64,000 nucleotides of DNA from DATFFO01 sp963772815 (GCA_963772815.1 CAVYYV010000004.1:1-64000), one strand, 5' to 3'. Positions 19,085 to 28,620 are shown, counted from the stretch's first letter. Numbers and translations: made by a program. Notes: a model not told the origin generated them from the sequence alone.

Positions 19085-21438
19085 CTACGGACCCATGGCG
19101 CGGTGGAGGAAGGCGGCCATCTGCGCCCGGGTGACCGGATCGTTGGGACAGAACATGTCGTTGGTGGGTGGGTTGCATCCCCGCGTGACCCCGGCTTCTG
19201 CCAGTCGCTCGATGTCGGCCTCGAAGATGGAACCGTCATCGTCTCTGAACCGATCTGAGCCGGCGCCGGTGGTATAACCAAACGCCCGAACCAGAAACGC
19301 CGCCATCTGACCCCTGGTTACCGGGTCATTCGGGCAGTACTGGTCGTTGGCCGGCGGGTTGCAGCCCTTGGTCACTCCTACCGAGCCGAGCCATTCGATA
19401 TCGGCCTTGAAGACCGAGCCGGAGATGTCGGTGAAACTCAACGGGGCGTCGGGGGTCAGCACCCGGCTGAGGCCCCGATGCAGGAACGCAGCCATCTGAC
19501 CCCGGGTGACCGGATCATTCGGGCAGTACTGGTCGTTGGCCGGCGGGTTGCAGCCCTTGGTGATCCCCTGTGCAGCCAGCCACTCGACGTCGCCAAAGAA
19601 GGTGTGAGTGGTCGGAACATCGCCGAACGTGGGCGACGCGGGCAGTTCGAACACATCGGTCACATCGATGGTTACCGTCGCCACATCACTCTCGGAGCCG
19701 TTTGTCACCTCAACGGTCAGCGAGTACGAGGGCGTGGTCTCGTAATCCAACGCGGCCGCCGTCGTGATCACCCCCGTGTTCGAACCGATCGCGAACACCG
19801 CACCCCCGTTGCCGCCGGTAATCGAGTAGCTCAGTGTGCCGACGCCTGTCGCCGCAACGGTGCCGACCTCGGTGCCGGGCGCGGCGTTCTCAGCTACGGA
19901 GAACACGGCGTCGGAGATCGCCACCGGAGGGCTGCAGGCGGCCGGTGGGCTGGTCAGCCATGGGTCGTAGTCGATGTCGACGCTGACGCTGTCACCTGAC
20001 CCGGGCCCGGCGCCGGACGGGCCGGTGCTGCTACCCCACCAGTTACTCTCGAGCGTGACTCCGGTACCTGTGCTGTTGGTTGCGCCCGCAGCGTTGTCGA
20101 CGAAGCAGTTCCCGGTTGAGCCTGTACCTAGGCCGGCGCTGTCCGTGAGCGTCAAGCCGGCGGTGGCAGCACCGGAGATGCTGTTGTCCTTGACGACCGA
20201 AGACCCTGAACCGATCAGCGCGATCGCGGTTGCGTTGGGTTGCCCATCCCCGACCGGCGTTGTTCCGAACACGTTGTCGCTCACCAGGACGCCGGCGCCC
20301 GAGTCGTCGCCGCTGATGGAGACACCTGTGGCGGCTGAGGCGAAGTAGTTGCTGCTGATCCGGTTGCCGGTGGCACCGCTCGTCAGACCGACCACCTCGA
20401 TACCCGTGTCGATTGACGCCGGAAGACCGCTCGGGGTGACGCCGAATACGTTCCCCACGATCTCGTTATCGGTGGGGTAGTAGAAGTTGGCGTCGAAGCG
20501 GACGCCGGTGCTGCCGCCGAAGAGGTTGCGCTCGAGGTCATCAGACGTTCCGTCCTCATTGGTCCCCACCAGATTGCCGACGGAGATCTGACGCATGTAG
20601 ACGTAACCGGCTTCGACCTGGCTACTTCCGTCAGCGGTGAAACCGAAGTAGTTGCCCGCCACCCAGTTGTCGTGGTTCCCGGCATCTCCATTGATGTACA
20701 CGGCCGACGCGCCGGCGCCGCCGAAGACGTTCCGCTCAGCGACATCGTTGAAACCGTCGCCGTTGGTGCCGATGATCACTCCGGATGCCTCGTTCTCGAG
20801 CAGGATCTGGACCGGGAGATCGCTGGTACCGAGATGCGAATCGCCGGACGCATTGAGGCTGAAGTGGTTGCAGAAGATCTGGTGGCCGGTCCCGTTGGTG
20901 ACGTAGAGCCCACTGCTGTACACCGAGACGTTGTCCGAGCCGAAGGCGAAACCGTGGATGGTGGTCGACCCGGTGGCATGGTCGACGGCCAAGGCGGTCG
21001 CGTGCTGCCCGACGAAGGATCGGTGACGATCTCCACCCTCATGTATGAGGGCTCGGTCGTGGTGGTGCACACGTTCGCTTGGGGGGCGCCGTTCTGCGGT
21101 TGGGTGGTTCCGTCGAGATCTACCGGGTCGGTGATGGTGATCGGACCCCCGGTGAGGGTGATTCGACACACCCCACCCGGACAGGAGGCGGCGGGTATGT
21201 CGAATTCGATGATGTCGGCACCGACGTTGGCGTTGGCGGCAGCGATGGCGCCTCGCAAGCTGCAGTCGTCGGCGGCTACGGTGCAGGACGAGAGCGCCCC
21301 GTTGTCGGCGACGGTGTCGACCACGTATGTGGTCGCCGCGGCTGCAGCCGTCGCGCCAGTGATTCCCGACAGCACCCAGGCGGCAACTCCGATCGCGGCC
21401 AGCCAGAGCGCGAAACGACGGCGGATCCTTGTTCCCAT
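19085..21438 (-). CDS. Secreted parallel beta-helix/cadherin-like surface protein with three S-layer-type repeats, one frameshift
   Basis: The minus-strand gene starts at the ATG at 21438 with RIRRRFALWLAAIGVAAWVL and an Ala-rich signal peptidase region. A CSLRGAIAAANANVGAD opening, typical of secreted beta-helix proteins, leads into a long run of beta-helix coils (GNYFGFTADG, RNLFGGSTGVRF, DNVFGTTPVGDG). A cadherin-like repeat then follows (DAVFSVAENAAPGTEVGTV to SLTVEVTN). Three C-terminal repeats each carry GCNPP-ND-CPNDPVTR-QMAAFL, which probably bind the cell wall. The frame shifts once near 21010, between EIVTDPSS and QHATALAVDH. Intact length would be about 784 residues. Several matching coils suggest a stalk-like adhesin. 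Confidence 0.78.
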
Positions 21439-21632
21439 ACTCCCTTCACTCCATCAGCTCCCGTTCGACCCTAGCGAAGCGCCAGTAACCGTGGGTCTCC
21501 GATCGGAGGCCAGAAGTGGACCGCGCCGGCACGGATTCTGACCTGACCGGCGCTCGTTGTGGTCGCTGCGGTGGACGCTGAGCAAGCCGGGTGCGTCGCC
21601 ATCGCGCCAGGTCAGCGGACTGCCGTGTTCTT

Positions 21633-21676
21633 CCCTGACAGCGAAGAGGTCAGAAGTCCGAATCCGTCGGGCTCAC
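21633..21676 (+). repeat. tRNA-Ile-like 3-prime relic, copy 2
   Basis: CTGACAGCGAAGAGGTCAG, AAGTCCGAATCC and GGGCTCAC match the relic at 12891 and an actinobacterial tRNA-Ile 3-prime half. The shared sequence runs on through CAGGTTGAAAGGCAG (21687-21701) and, more weakly, into the dispersed element. It lies 8.7 kb from copy 1 in the same orientation. Confidence 0.5.
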
Positions 21677-21740
21677 GGTGCGGCCTCAGGTTGAAAGGCA
21701 GCGTCGATACGGCCGGTGCCTGCTGGCCCCGTCCCGCTGG

Positions 21741-21895
21741 AACCTTCGACACCCGTTTGATCCAAGGCACCCAACGGGCCCGAATCCCCAACCGCCACTG
21801 GGCCAACGGCCGCACACACGTTCTGTTGAGCGCTCTGGTGTGGCACGCTTGCAAGGGCTCAACACGTTCCGTTTGGTTGTTGGTGATGGGCGCGT
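21741..21895 (+). repeat. Dispersed intergenic element, copy 5 (diverged, possibly two tandem cores)
   Basis: TTCGACACCCGTTTGATCC opens the unit, with a core at 21803-21831 (CACACGTTCTGTTGAGC) and another at 21866-21886 (CTCAACACGTTCCGTTTGG). The gap 21439-22101 holds no clear gene besides this and the tRNA relic. Confidence 0.5.
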
Positions 21896-22101
21896 TGCGG
21901 ATCTGATGGCCGAACGGTTGGCGGGGTGTAGGTGTCCGCGACTTGGCTTGTGGAGAGCGGTCGGCTGCTGCTGCTTCCGCTCGACGTTGCCGACTCGGCC
22001 GAGATGGTCGTTTTGTTCTCGCGTCGAGACTGTGCACCTTCCCCGGGGCGGAGGTTCCGAATCCCTCCTTGTCTAGGGAGTGTGCCCCGTATGATCGGGG
22101 G

Positions 22102-25100
22102 ATGGTTGGTACCCCTGGGCGGCAGCTGGCGGCGGTCATGTTCACCGACATGGTCGGCTTCACCGCGCTGATGGAACAGGACGAACTGCTCGGTCTGGAG
22201 CGCCGCGACCGGTACACGTCGGTTCTGGGGAGAGAGCATGAGGCGTTCGACGGCCGAATCGTGGCGTTTTTCGGTGACGGATCGTTGAGTATGTTCACCA
22301 ACTCGGTGGATGCCGTTTTGTGCGCGATCGAGATCCAGCGCCGGCTGGGCGAAGCGCCGCAGGTTCCGGTGCGGGTTGGGATTCATGTGGGAAACGTGTT
22401 GGTCGAATCGACCGGTCTGGTTGGCGACGCGGTCAACATCGCTTCGCGGATCGAGTCGTTGGGGACGCCGGGTGCGGTGACGGTGTCGGACTCGGTGTAC
22501 GACCAGGTCAAGAACCAACCTCAGTTCGGCTTTGTGAGTCTGGGCCGGTTCTCGCTCAAGAACGTCGATCGTCCGTTCCAGATCTACGTGGTGACGGCAA
22601 GGGGTCTGCCGGCCCCCGCGGTCGGCGCCGTCTTTGACGGCAAAGGCACACAGCTTGCCGACTCGGACGGGCGCGGACCCGTTCTCCTTGATCGGGATCG
22701 AGAGCTCGACGCCATGAGCGCACTGCTGGATGGGGTGGGCTCGTCGGGCGGCAAGGTGCTGTTGGTGCGTGGCGAAGCCGGCATAGGCAAGAGCACTCTC
22801 GTTGACGCGTTCGTCGAACGGCACGCGGACGCGGCACATGTACACATCGGTTTCTGTGACGATCTGCTGACGCCCCAGCCGCTAGGTCCCTTCTGGGACA
22901 TGGCCCGTGATGAACCGTCGCTTTTGGAACCCCTGGAGATCGGTGATCGCCGAGGGCTTATGGAGGCGCTCTTGGATCTGCTTGCCCGCAAGCTTCGGCC
23001 GACGGTGCTCATCTTGGAGGACACGCAATGGGCAGACGAAGCAACCCTCGACGTGATCAAGTACGTGGGTAGGCGAACGTCCAAGACCGACGGGATGCTG
23101 ATCCTCACCTATCGAGACGGTGTGGTGGACTATGACCATCCACTCCGAGCGGTGATCGGAAGCCTTCCTCCACAGGATCTTTCGAGGATCCATCTCGATG
23201 GTCTCTCACCGGTGGCGGTAGCGGCGATGGTCGATGAATCAGAGCTCGATGCCGCCGAAGTCCTCACCCTGACCGGGGGGAATCCGCTGTTCGTCACCGA
23301 AGTGATTGCCTCGGGTATGAGTGACGTCCCTACGTCGATTCAAGATAGTGTCCTGGCCAGAGCGGCGAGCCTCTCCGCAGAGGCACGGAGCGTGCTCGAT
23401 CTCGTCTCGGTCATCCCGGGAAAGGCGGAACCGGCCCTGATCGAAGGACTAGTCGGACCGAGGCACGAGCACTTGGCCGAATGTGTCCGACGCGGTCTTC
23501 TCCGCGACGAGGACGACGGAGTTTCCTTCAGTCACGAAGTCGTCCGACGTTCTGTCGAGGCCGCATTGACCACGGGTGCCCGTCGTGCCCTCAACGAGGC
23601 AGTGCTCACCAGACTTGCCGGGTCGGGCGACCCTTCCCGGCTGGCCCACCACGCCCGCGAGAGTGGGGACGTCGAGGCGATCATCCGATTCGTCCCCGAG
23701 GCGGCCAGGGCCGCGATCGCCGCCGAGAGTCACCGAGAGTCACTGGCCCACTTCCGAACGCTCGAACCGTACCTGGACCGGATATCCCAAACCGACCGGG
23801 CCGCCATCGTCGACGACTGGGCCCGCAGCGAGTGGTACCTCGACAATGCCGAATCGCTCGACATTCTCGCCAGAGCCATCGAACTGCACCGCTCCAACAA
23901 TGACAAGATCGCGTTGGCAAAGACGCTGACTTTCGCGGTGCGTGTGAACGAGGTGAACGGCCGCCCGGAAGTCGCCGACGCGTGCTCCACTGAATCGGTG
24001 GCCATCCTCGAGTCGTCCCCGCCGAGCGAAGACCTAGCCTTTGCGGTCGCCCAGCAGGCCTGGCTGGCGATCATGCGTGGCGAGAGCGAACGCGCGCTCG
24101 AGCATGCCAACCGGGCAATCGGCATCGCAGAGCAGACGGGCGCCGAGCTGGCCATGATCTACGCCCTCAACACCAGGGGCTTCCAGCTCTATGTCAACGG
24201 CGATGACACAGGTCTCGACGTGCTGGAGGAGGCCCGGCGCCGAGCCGAAAACGCCGGCTTCCGGTCGGAGGAAGTCAGGGCGCTTCTGAACATGGCCGCT
24301 GCGGCGATCGAACTCCGTAGATTGACGCTGGCAGAGGACCTGGCGCGCAGGACCATTGCGACCGCCGTTCGATACGACGTGCAGGTCTTCGAGGCGTACG
24401 CGCGAGCTCAGCTCGCACAGGTGCTGGAGTGGAAGGGCGACTGGGAAGCAGCCGAAGACGCCGCCACCGACGTGCTCGGCTCGCTCCCACATCACGACGT
24501 GTTCGCAGGTTGGGTGTTGGGGACACTGTGGGCACGCCGGGGCCGGCCCGACGCGCGAGCTACGCTCGATCGGGTATGGCAGATGGCCGAGACGTCCGGT
24601 GAGATGCAGAACCTGCTCCCGGCCGCTGCTGCACTCGCAGAGTACCTGTGGCTGACAGGGGAGATCGATGCCGACCTGATCGCTCGCTTCCTGGACGTGC
24701 TCGACAGAGGTCTCGAATTCGGGTTCTCATGGGCGGGCGGAGATCTCGCCATCTGGCTGTGGAAGTTGGGTGAACTCACCGAGGCGCCGGAGGGGATCGC
24801 CGAACCGCACCGACTCCTGATAGAGGGTCGGTCTGGCGAGGCGGCCGAACGATGGGCAGCGATCGGCTGCCCCTACCAGCAAGCGATTGCCCTTGCTCAC
24901 GGGGACCGCACAGTCCAACTCGAAGCACTCGAGATGCTCGAAACCCTCGGCGCCACCGCGGTGGCGGCCAAACTCAGAAAGGCCTTGCGGGATCAGGGGG
25001 TGTCGGTACCGCGTGGCAGGAGCAAAGCGGCTCGGTCTCATGCAGCGGGCCTCACCGCCCGGCAAGCGGAAGTGCTCTCGCTGCTCGCCGAGGGTCTCTC

Positions 25101-25245
25101 GAACGTCGAGATCGCCGACCGGCTGTTCCTGTCGCCGCGAACCGTTGAGCACCACGTCGCCGCCGTGATCAGCAAGCTCGACGTGTCGACGCGTGACGAC
25201 GCCGTCGAGGTAGCCGCCGAGCAGGGTCTCTTGACCGCCCCGTAG
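22102..25245 (+). CDS. Class III cyclase domain / ATPase / LuxR-type transcriptional regulator
   Basis: A 1047-residue regulator. An N-terminal class III cyclase homology domain (about residues 8-170) has VMFTDMVGFTALM, FFGDGSLSMF, RVGIHVGNV and VGDAVNIASRIESL. An AAA/STAND ATPase follows with Walker A RGEAGIGKST (about 228) and Walker B ILEDTQWAD (about 308), then TPR-like helices. A LuxR-family HTH sits at the end (LTARQAEVLSLLAEGLSNVE, RTVEHHVAAVISKL). The start is set at the ATG at 22102, just after a G-rich run; the open frame upstream is not protein-like. It probably activates transcription in response to a ligand or ATP state. Whether the cyclase domain is catalytic cannot be told. The target is unknown; the next genes are a small ORF and AbiE. 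Confidence 0.88.
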   Translation: MVGTPGRQLAAVMFTDMVGFTALMEQDELLGLERRDRYTSVLGREHEAFDGRIVAFFGDGSLSMFTNSVDAVLCAIEIQRRLGEAPQVPVRVGIHVGNVLVESTGLVGDAVNIASRIESLGTPGAVTVSDSVYDQVKNQPQFGFVSLGRFSLKNVDRPFQIYVVTARGLPAPAVGAVFDGKGTQLADSDGRGPVLLDRDRELDAMSALLDGVGSSGGKVLLVRGEAGIGKSTLVDAFVERHADAAHVHIGFCDDLLTPQPLGPFWDMARDEPSLLEPLEIGDRRGLMEALLDLLARKLRPTVLILEDTQWADEATLDVIKYVGRRTSKTDGMLILTYRDGVVDYDHPLRAVIGSLPPQDLSRIHLDGLSPVAVAAMVDESELDAAEVLTLTGGNPLFVTEVIASGMSDVPTSIQDSVLARAASLSAEARSVLDLVSVIPGKAEPALIEGLVGPRHEHLAECVRRGLLRDEDDGVSFSHEVVRRSVEAALTTGARRALNEAVLTRLAGSGDPSRLAHHARESGDVEAIIRFVPEAARAAIAAESHRESLAHFRTLEPYLDRISQTDRAAIVDDWARSEWYLDNAESLDILARAIELHRSNNDKIALAKTLTFAVRVNEVNGRPEVADACSTESVAILESSPPSEDLAFAVAQQAWLAIMRGESERALEHANRAIGIAEQTGAELAMIYALNTRGFQLYVNGDDTGLDVLEEARRRAENAGFRSEEVRALLNMAAAAIELRRLTLAEDLARRTIATAVRYDVQVFEAYARAQLAQVLEWKGDWEAAEDAATDVLGSLPHHDVFAGWVLGTLWARRGRPDARATLDRVWQMAETSGEMQNLLPAAAALAEYLWLTGEIDADLIARFLDVLDRGLEFGFSWAGGDLAIWLWKLGELTEAPEGIAEPHRLLIEGRSGEAAERWAAIGCPYQQAIALAHGDRTVQLEALEMLETLGATAVAAKLRKALRDQGVSVPRGRSKAARSHAAGLTARQAEVLSLLAEGLSNVEIADRLFLSPRTVEHHVAAVISKLDVSTRDDAVEVAAEQGLLTAP

Positions 25246-25357
25246 GTGCTCCGCACAAAAAAGGGTGGGTGCAACCCCATAGTTGGGTAGGGGCCACCGA
25301 CGACCTCGCGGTCACCGAACCATACGTTGGCGTCGGAACAGACGAGGAGAGGCCCAC

Positions 25358-25552
25358 ATGTTTCCGTCACAGCCACAGATCGGGCAAGACATAGCCAGAG
25401 AGCGGCAGGAACTCGCAGCACGAATGCGGCAAGCATCCACGGTGCGTCCAGTCCAGAATCGCAGACGGGCGCTGTTCGGAAAGATTCGCAGACTCGGACT
25501 GCCTTCACTGCTCAAGCGGCCCCCACGCAGCCTCGAACGGAGCGCGGGATGA
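25358..25552 (+). CDS. Small basic protein of unknown function
   Basis: A 64-residue frame with a good ribosome site (GAGGAGAGG) before the ATG at 25358. It has a helical, charged N-terminus (QPQIGQDIARERQELAARMR) and an Arg-rich C-terminus (NRRRALFGKIRRLG). Similar short basic proteins are common and unnamed in actinobacteria. Its only other support is that it stays open; it could be non-coding. The flanking gap 25553-25856 shows no gene, but it becomes AT-richer near 25780-25840, a likely promoter area for the AbiE pair. Confidence 0.45.
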   Translation: MFPSQPQIGQDIARERQELAARMRQASTVRPVQNRRRALFGKIRRLGLPSLLKRPPRSLERSAG

Positions 25553-25856
25553 ACCACGCTCAATGAGTGCGGCTCCCCCCGCCGCCGTGACCCTGCTCCC
25601 TCCACCAGAGGGGAGCCGACAGCGGTAGCACACTGAAAATGTGCAACTGCCACCTGACGGGCCGCTGTCCAGGCTCGTGCCCGAGCTGCATTCTTGGAGC
25701 TACGACACGACTTTGTAGATTCAGTCCGACGACTCCCTACTACTTCACTGCCGCATCAGTTCACGCTGCGTGCGAACTGCCGGCTTCTTCATGTTATGTT
25801 CAGCAGTAATCCATTAATTCCACTCACATGGGAACTACTGGACTAGCATTGTAGCC

Positions 25857-26663
25857 GTGAAAGCAGGGATATCCAGGTCCGGTCGTGAAGAGCTGGCCGC
25901 GGTGACCAGCCGCGGTAGGCGCCTTGTCACGGTGGACGTCGTCGTCGACGGGTTGGGGCTGGGTCGTACCGAAGCGGCGAAGAAGCTGGCGCGGTGGGCT
26001 GAGCAGGGGTGGCTCCGGCGCGTTCGGCGCGGACTCTATATCCCTGTGCCCGTAGACGTGGAGCAGCCTGATCTATGGTCCGAGGATCCGCTTGTTCTGG
26101 CTAATGCAGTCTGGTCGCCGTGCTATTTCACGGGCTGGACAGCTGCCAACCACTGGGGACTGACCGAGCAGATCTTCCGAACAACTGTTGTGAAGACTTC
26201 TCGTCGCGTGAGAGCGGCGAGTCAGCGGCTCCTGGATCACGATTACCTGATCGGACATACACCCGATTCGACTATGGCTTGGGGGATGCGGACCGTGTGG
26301 CGACAGGAGCACCGGATCAACGTGGCAGATGAATCACGGACGGTTGTCGACATCCTTGACGATCCCAGGATTGGTGGCGGCATTCGTCACGTTGCGGAGA
26401 TCCTGTCCGCGTACGTGGCTGACTTCGAAGGGGACCAGGTCGTCGACTACGCGGAGCGCCTGGGCAACAGGACGGTATTCAAGAGGCTGGGTTATCTGAT
26501 CGAGGCCATGGGGATTCCTGATGATGACCTTGTGGCTGCGTGCCGGAGTCGGATCTCGGGAGGTGTCTCCCTCCTTGACCCGGGAGCGTCTGACACAGGA
26601 CCCCGCATAAGCGAGTGGGGTCTGCGCGCCAACGTCCGCCTTGAAGGGAACGCTTCGTTGTGA
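25857..26663 (+). CDS. abiEi: AbiEi-type antitoxin of an AbiE (type IV) toxin-antitoxin system
   Basis: A 268-residue protein. The N-terminal winged helix (about residues 10-65: VTVDVVVDGLGLGRTEAAKK, GWLRRVRRGLYIPVPV) and the following LSEDPLVLANAVW/CYFTGWTAANHWGL-type region match AbiEi family antitoxins, which repress their own promoter and counter AbiEii. The GTG at 25857 has no clear ribosome site; TAGCAT lies about 15 bases upstream, so the message may be leaderless. The stop overlaps the toxin start by four bases (GTGA), which indicates coupling. AbiE systems act in abortive infection against phage; here that is family inference. Confidence 0.85.
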   Translation: MKAGISRSGREELAAVTSRGRRLVTVDVVVDGLGLGRTEAAKKLARWAEQGWLRRVRRGLYIPVPVDVEQPDLWSEDPLVLANAVWSPCYFTGWTAANHWGLTEQIFRTTVVKTSRRVRAASQRLLDHDYLIGHTPDSTMAWGMRTVWRQEHRINVADESRTVVDILDDPRIGGGIRHVAEILSAYVADFEGDQVVDYAERLGNRTVFKRLGYLIEAMGIPDDDLVAACRSRISGGVSLLDPGASDTGPRISEWGLRANVRLEGNASL

Positions 26664-27835
26664 TTCCGCACGGTGAGATCCTCGCCCTCCGTGGCGAGTG
26701 GAATCTACGAGGCGACGTCATCGAGAAGGACTACGTGCTCGGATGGATGCTCGCCGCCATCGCCCAACAGCCCGAGCTCACGGACACATGGGTGTTCAAG
26801 GGAGGGACGTGCCTACGGAAGTGCTATTACGAGACTTATCGCTTCTCTGAGGATCTGGATTTCACAGTGATCGAGGGAGGACCGGAGACTCCCGAAGACC
26901 TGCTCCCAATATTCGCTGGAGTAGCCGAACGCCTTCTTGATCAGTGCGGGCTCGAGATCTTCGTCGATCAGAAGACCTTTGTACGACAAAGGAACCGCCG
27001 AGGAAACCCAACCACGCAAGGTCGGGTCGCCTTCAGAGGCCCGAGCAATCCACCGAGCCTGCCCAAACTCAAGATCGACCTCACGAGCGACGAGGCGTTC
27101 ACCGGCCCGCGTCACAGCCGGCAGGTGCTCCACCCATACAGCGACGCCGAACAGTTGACCTGGGAGGTGACCGCCTACTCCCTACCTGAGTTGCTGGCCG
27201 AGAAGATCAGGGCGCTCGCCGAACGGTGCAGACCACGCGATCTCTACGACGTCGTGAACGTTCATCGACACCCCGATCTCTTGGGAGACCCAGACCCTGT
27301 CCGAGCAGGCCTCAAGGAGAAGTGCGTGTACGTCGGGATTGACGTCCCGACCGCGGACTCAATTGCCGACTCTTCTTTCAAGGATGAACTCGAACAGGAA
27401 TGGGAGAACATGCTGGGACATCAGTTGCCTCATCTTCCTCCCGTAGCCGAGTTCTGGAACTCGCTGAATAGTGCCTTCGGCTGGCTGGAAGGAGAACCCA
27501 TGGCGGTTCTCGACCGAGCACCCTTTGATGCCTCGATAGACGCCGCGTGGGTGCCGCCCCGAGCAATGACCACTTGGCGCCGCGCGGCTCCGCTCGAACT
27601 GATCCGATTCGCCGGGGCAAACAGACTGAGAGTTGAGATCGACTACCGACCGGCCGAGGGGCGCTGGGAGCCGCGTGTTGTCGAGCCGTTGTCGTTTCGG
27701 ATGACTCGCGTGGGACACCTGCTCCTCTACGTCATCAACGATCGTGGCCTACTCCGCAGCTATCGGGTGGACAGAATTGCCGGAATCCGTGTGCTCGATG
27801 AGAGCTTTACTCCGCGTTACTTTGTCGAATTCTGA
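26660..27835 (+). CDS. abiEii: AbiEii-type nucleotidyltransferase toxin with a C-terminal WYL-like domain
   Basis: A 391-residue protein. The N-terminal part is an AbiEii/DUF1814 nucleotidyltransferase: VIEKDYVLGWML (about 20-31), WVFKGGTCLRK (44-54) and RFSEDLDFTV (61-70), giving the GG and D65-x-D67 of the polymerase-beta fold, and a later ELLAEKIRALAER helix with RPRDLYDV. Usual AbiEii toxins end near residue 300. Here about 100 further residues read like a WYL domain: NRLRVEIDYRPAEGRW, RVVEPLSFRMTRVGHLLLY and LRSYRVDRIAGIRVLDESF. WYL domains sense ligands, often nucleic acids or nucleotides, in phage-defence regulators, so this toxin may be ligand-gated. It is translated with abiEi. Confidence 0.85.
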   Translation: MIPHGEILALRGEWNLRGDVIEKDYVLGWMLAAIAQQPELTDTWVFKGGTCLRKCYYETYRFSEDLDFTVIEGGPETPEDLLPIFAGVAERLLDQCGLEIFVDQKTFVRQRNRRGNPTTQGRVAFRGPSNPPSLPKLKIDLTSDEAFTGPRHSRQVLHPYSDAEQLTWEVTAYSLPELLAEKIRALAERCRPRDLYDVVNVHRHPDLLGDPDPVRAGLKEKCVYVGIDVPTADSIADSSFKDELEQEWENMLGHQLPHLPPVAEFWNSLNSAFGWLEGEPMAVLDRAPFDASIDAAWVPPRAMTTWRRAAPLELIRFAGANRLRVEIDYRPAEGRWEPRVVEPLSFRMTRVGHLLLYVINDRGLLRSYRVDRIAGIRVLDESFTPRYFVEF

Positions 27836-27943
27836 TGTCTGACGTATGGCGCCGTCAGGATCGAGCCCCGTGCAACCGTTAACTTGTAGTAAGGAGGACG
27901 ATGGAAGTCAGCACCAGGACCGACCACGTCTTAACTCCCTCGC

Positions 27944-28046
27944 GGGAGCCTGGGCAGGTTTGACTCCCGTTTGACCGCGAATTCGGAATCACCCGGTTGG
28001 GCCCGTTGTAGCTGGCCTTTCTGTCCCAACACGTTCCACTTCGCTC
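27944..28046 (+). repeat. Dispersed intergenic element, copy 6
   Basis: GGGAGCCTGGGCAGG, TTTGACTCCCGTTTGAC, GTAGCTGGCC and GTCCCAACACGTTCCACTTC (28023-28042). It lies between the ends of the convergent abiE and mazEF units. Confidence 0.65.
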
Positions 28047-28051
28047 GGATT

Positions 28052-28390
28052 TCAGTAGTTCAGGAGCGTCTTGATGACGCTGGCGACTTGTTGGCTGGTG
28101 TGGGCGTCGACGCTGCCGAGTCGATGTACGAGCCGGGCCCGGTTGACCGATCGAATCAGTTCACACTGGACGTAGCTGATCTCGTCGAGCCCGGTGTCTG
28201 GGGTCGGTTCGACTTTGATGTGGAGGGACAGCCCACGTGGGGTGGTTGTCAGTGGGGTGACGATCACAAACGGGAAGTCCGGTCCGAAGGTTTCGGGCGG
28301 ACCTACTACCAGGGCGGGCCGATGAGCTGCCGGCTCTCCAGGGTATGGCTCGCCGAAGTCGACGAGCCATAGGTCATCGATCGATGCCAT
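28052..28390 (-). CDS. mazF: MazF/PemK-family endoribonuclease toxin
   Basis: A 112-residue minus-strand protein with the PemK/MazF fold pattern. DLWLVDFGEPYPGEPAAHRP (residues 6-25) holds the G-E-HRPALVV segment, VIVTPLTTTP is the conserved core strand, and VQCELIRSV matches the usual DQ-R-V stretch. The family cleaves mRNA at short motifs. Its start overlaps the antitoxin end by 17 bases, so the two are co-translated. Length and motifs are complete, so it is expected to be active. Confidence 0.9.
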   Translation of the reverse strand: MASIDDLWLVDFGEPYPGEPAAHRPALVVGPPETFGPDFPFVIVTPLTTTPRGLSLHIKVEPTPDTGLDEISYVQCELIRSVNRARLVHRLGSVDAHTSQQVASVIKTLLNY

Positions 28391-28613
28391 CCGCTACCGA
28401 GGTTGCGTCCGCTTCGGCCAGGTATGCCTTCCAGGCGTCTTGGTCGGTCCTGAGTTCTGCCAGTTCGGCAGCCACCTGGTGAGCGAATCGCTGCCTACCG
28501 AGTGCCTCGGTGGCGTCGCGGATGGTTTCGATGAGCGTCCGTCCTGACTCTCTGCTGAGCGCCTGTAGCCGAGCGTGGGTTTGGGTGTCGACCCGGATGG
28601 TGGTGGTAGCCAT
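28374..28613 (-). CDS. mazE: Ribbon-helix-helix (MazE-like) antitoxin
   Basis: A 79-residue protein preceding mazF in the same operon. The N-terminus MATTTIRVDTQTHARLQAL is a ribbon-helix-helix DNA-binding strand and helix, and the acidic C-terminal half (LAELRTDQDAWKAYLAEADA) is where such antitoxins wrap their toxin. The ATG at 28613 is preferred over the GTG two codons upstream because the MATTTIRVD opening is family-typical. It probably represses its own promoter through the repeats just upstream (28621-28656). Confidence 0.85.
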   Translation of the reverse strand: MATTTIRVDTQTHARLQALSRESGRTLIETIRDATEALGRQRFAHQVAAELAELRTDQDAWKAYLAEADATSVADGIDR

Positions 28614-28620
28614 GAACACC

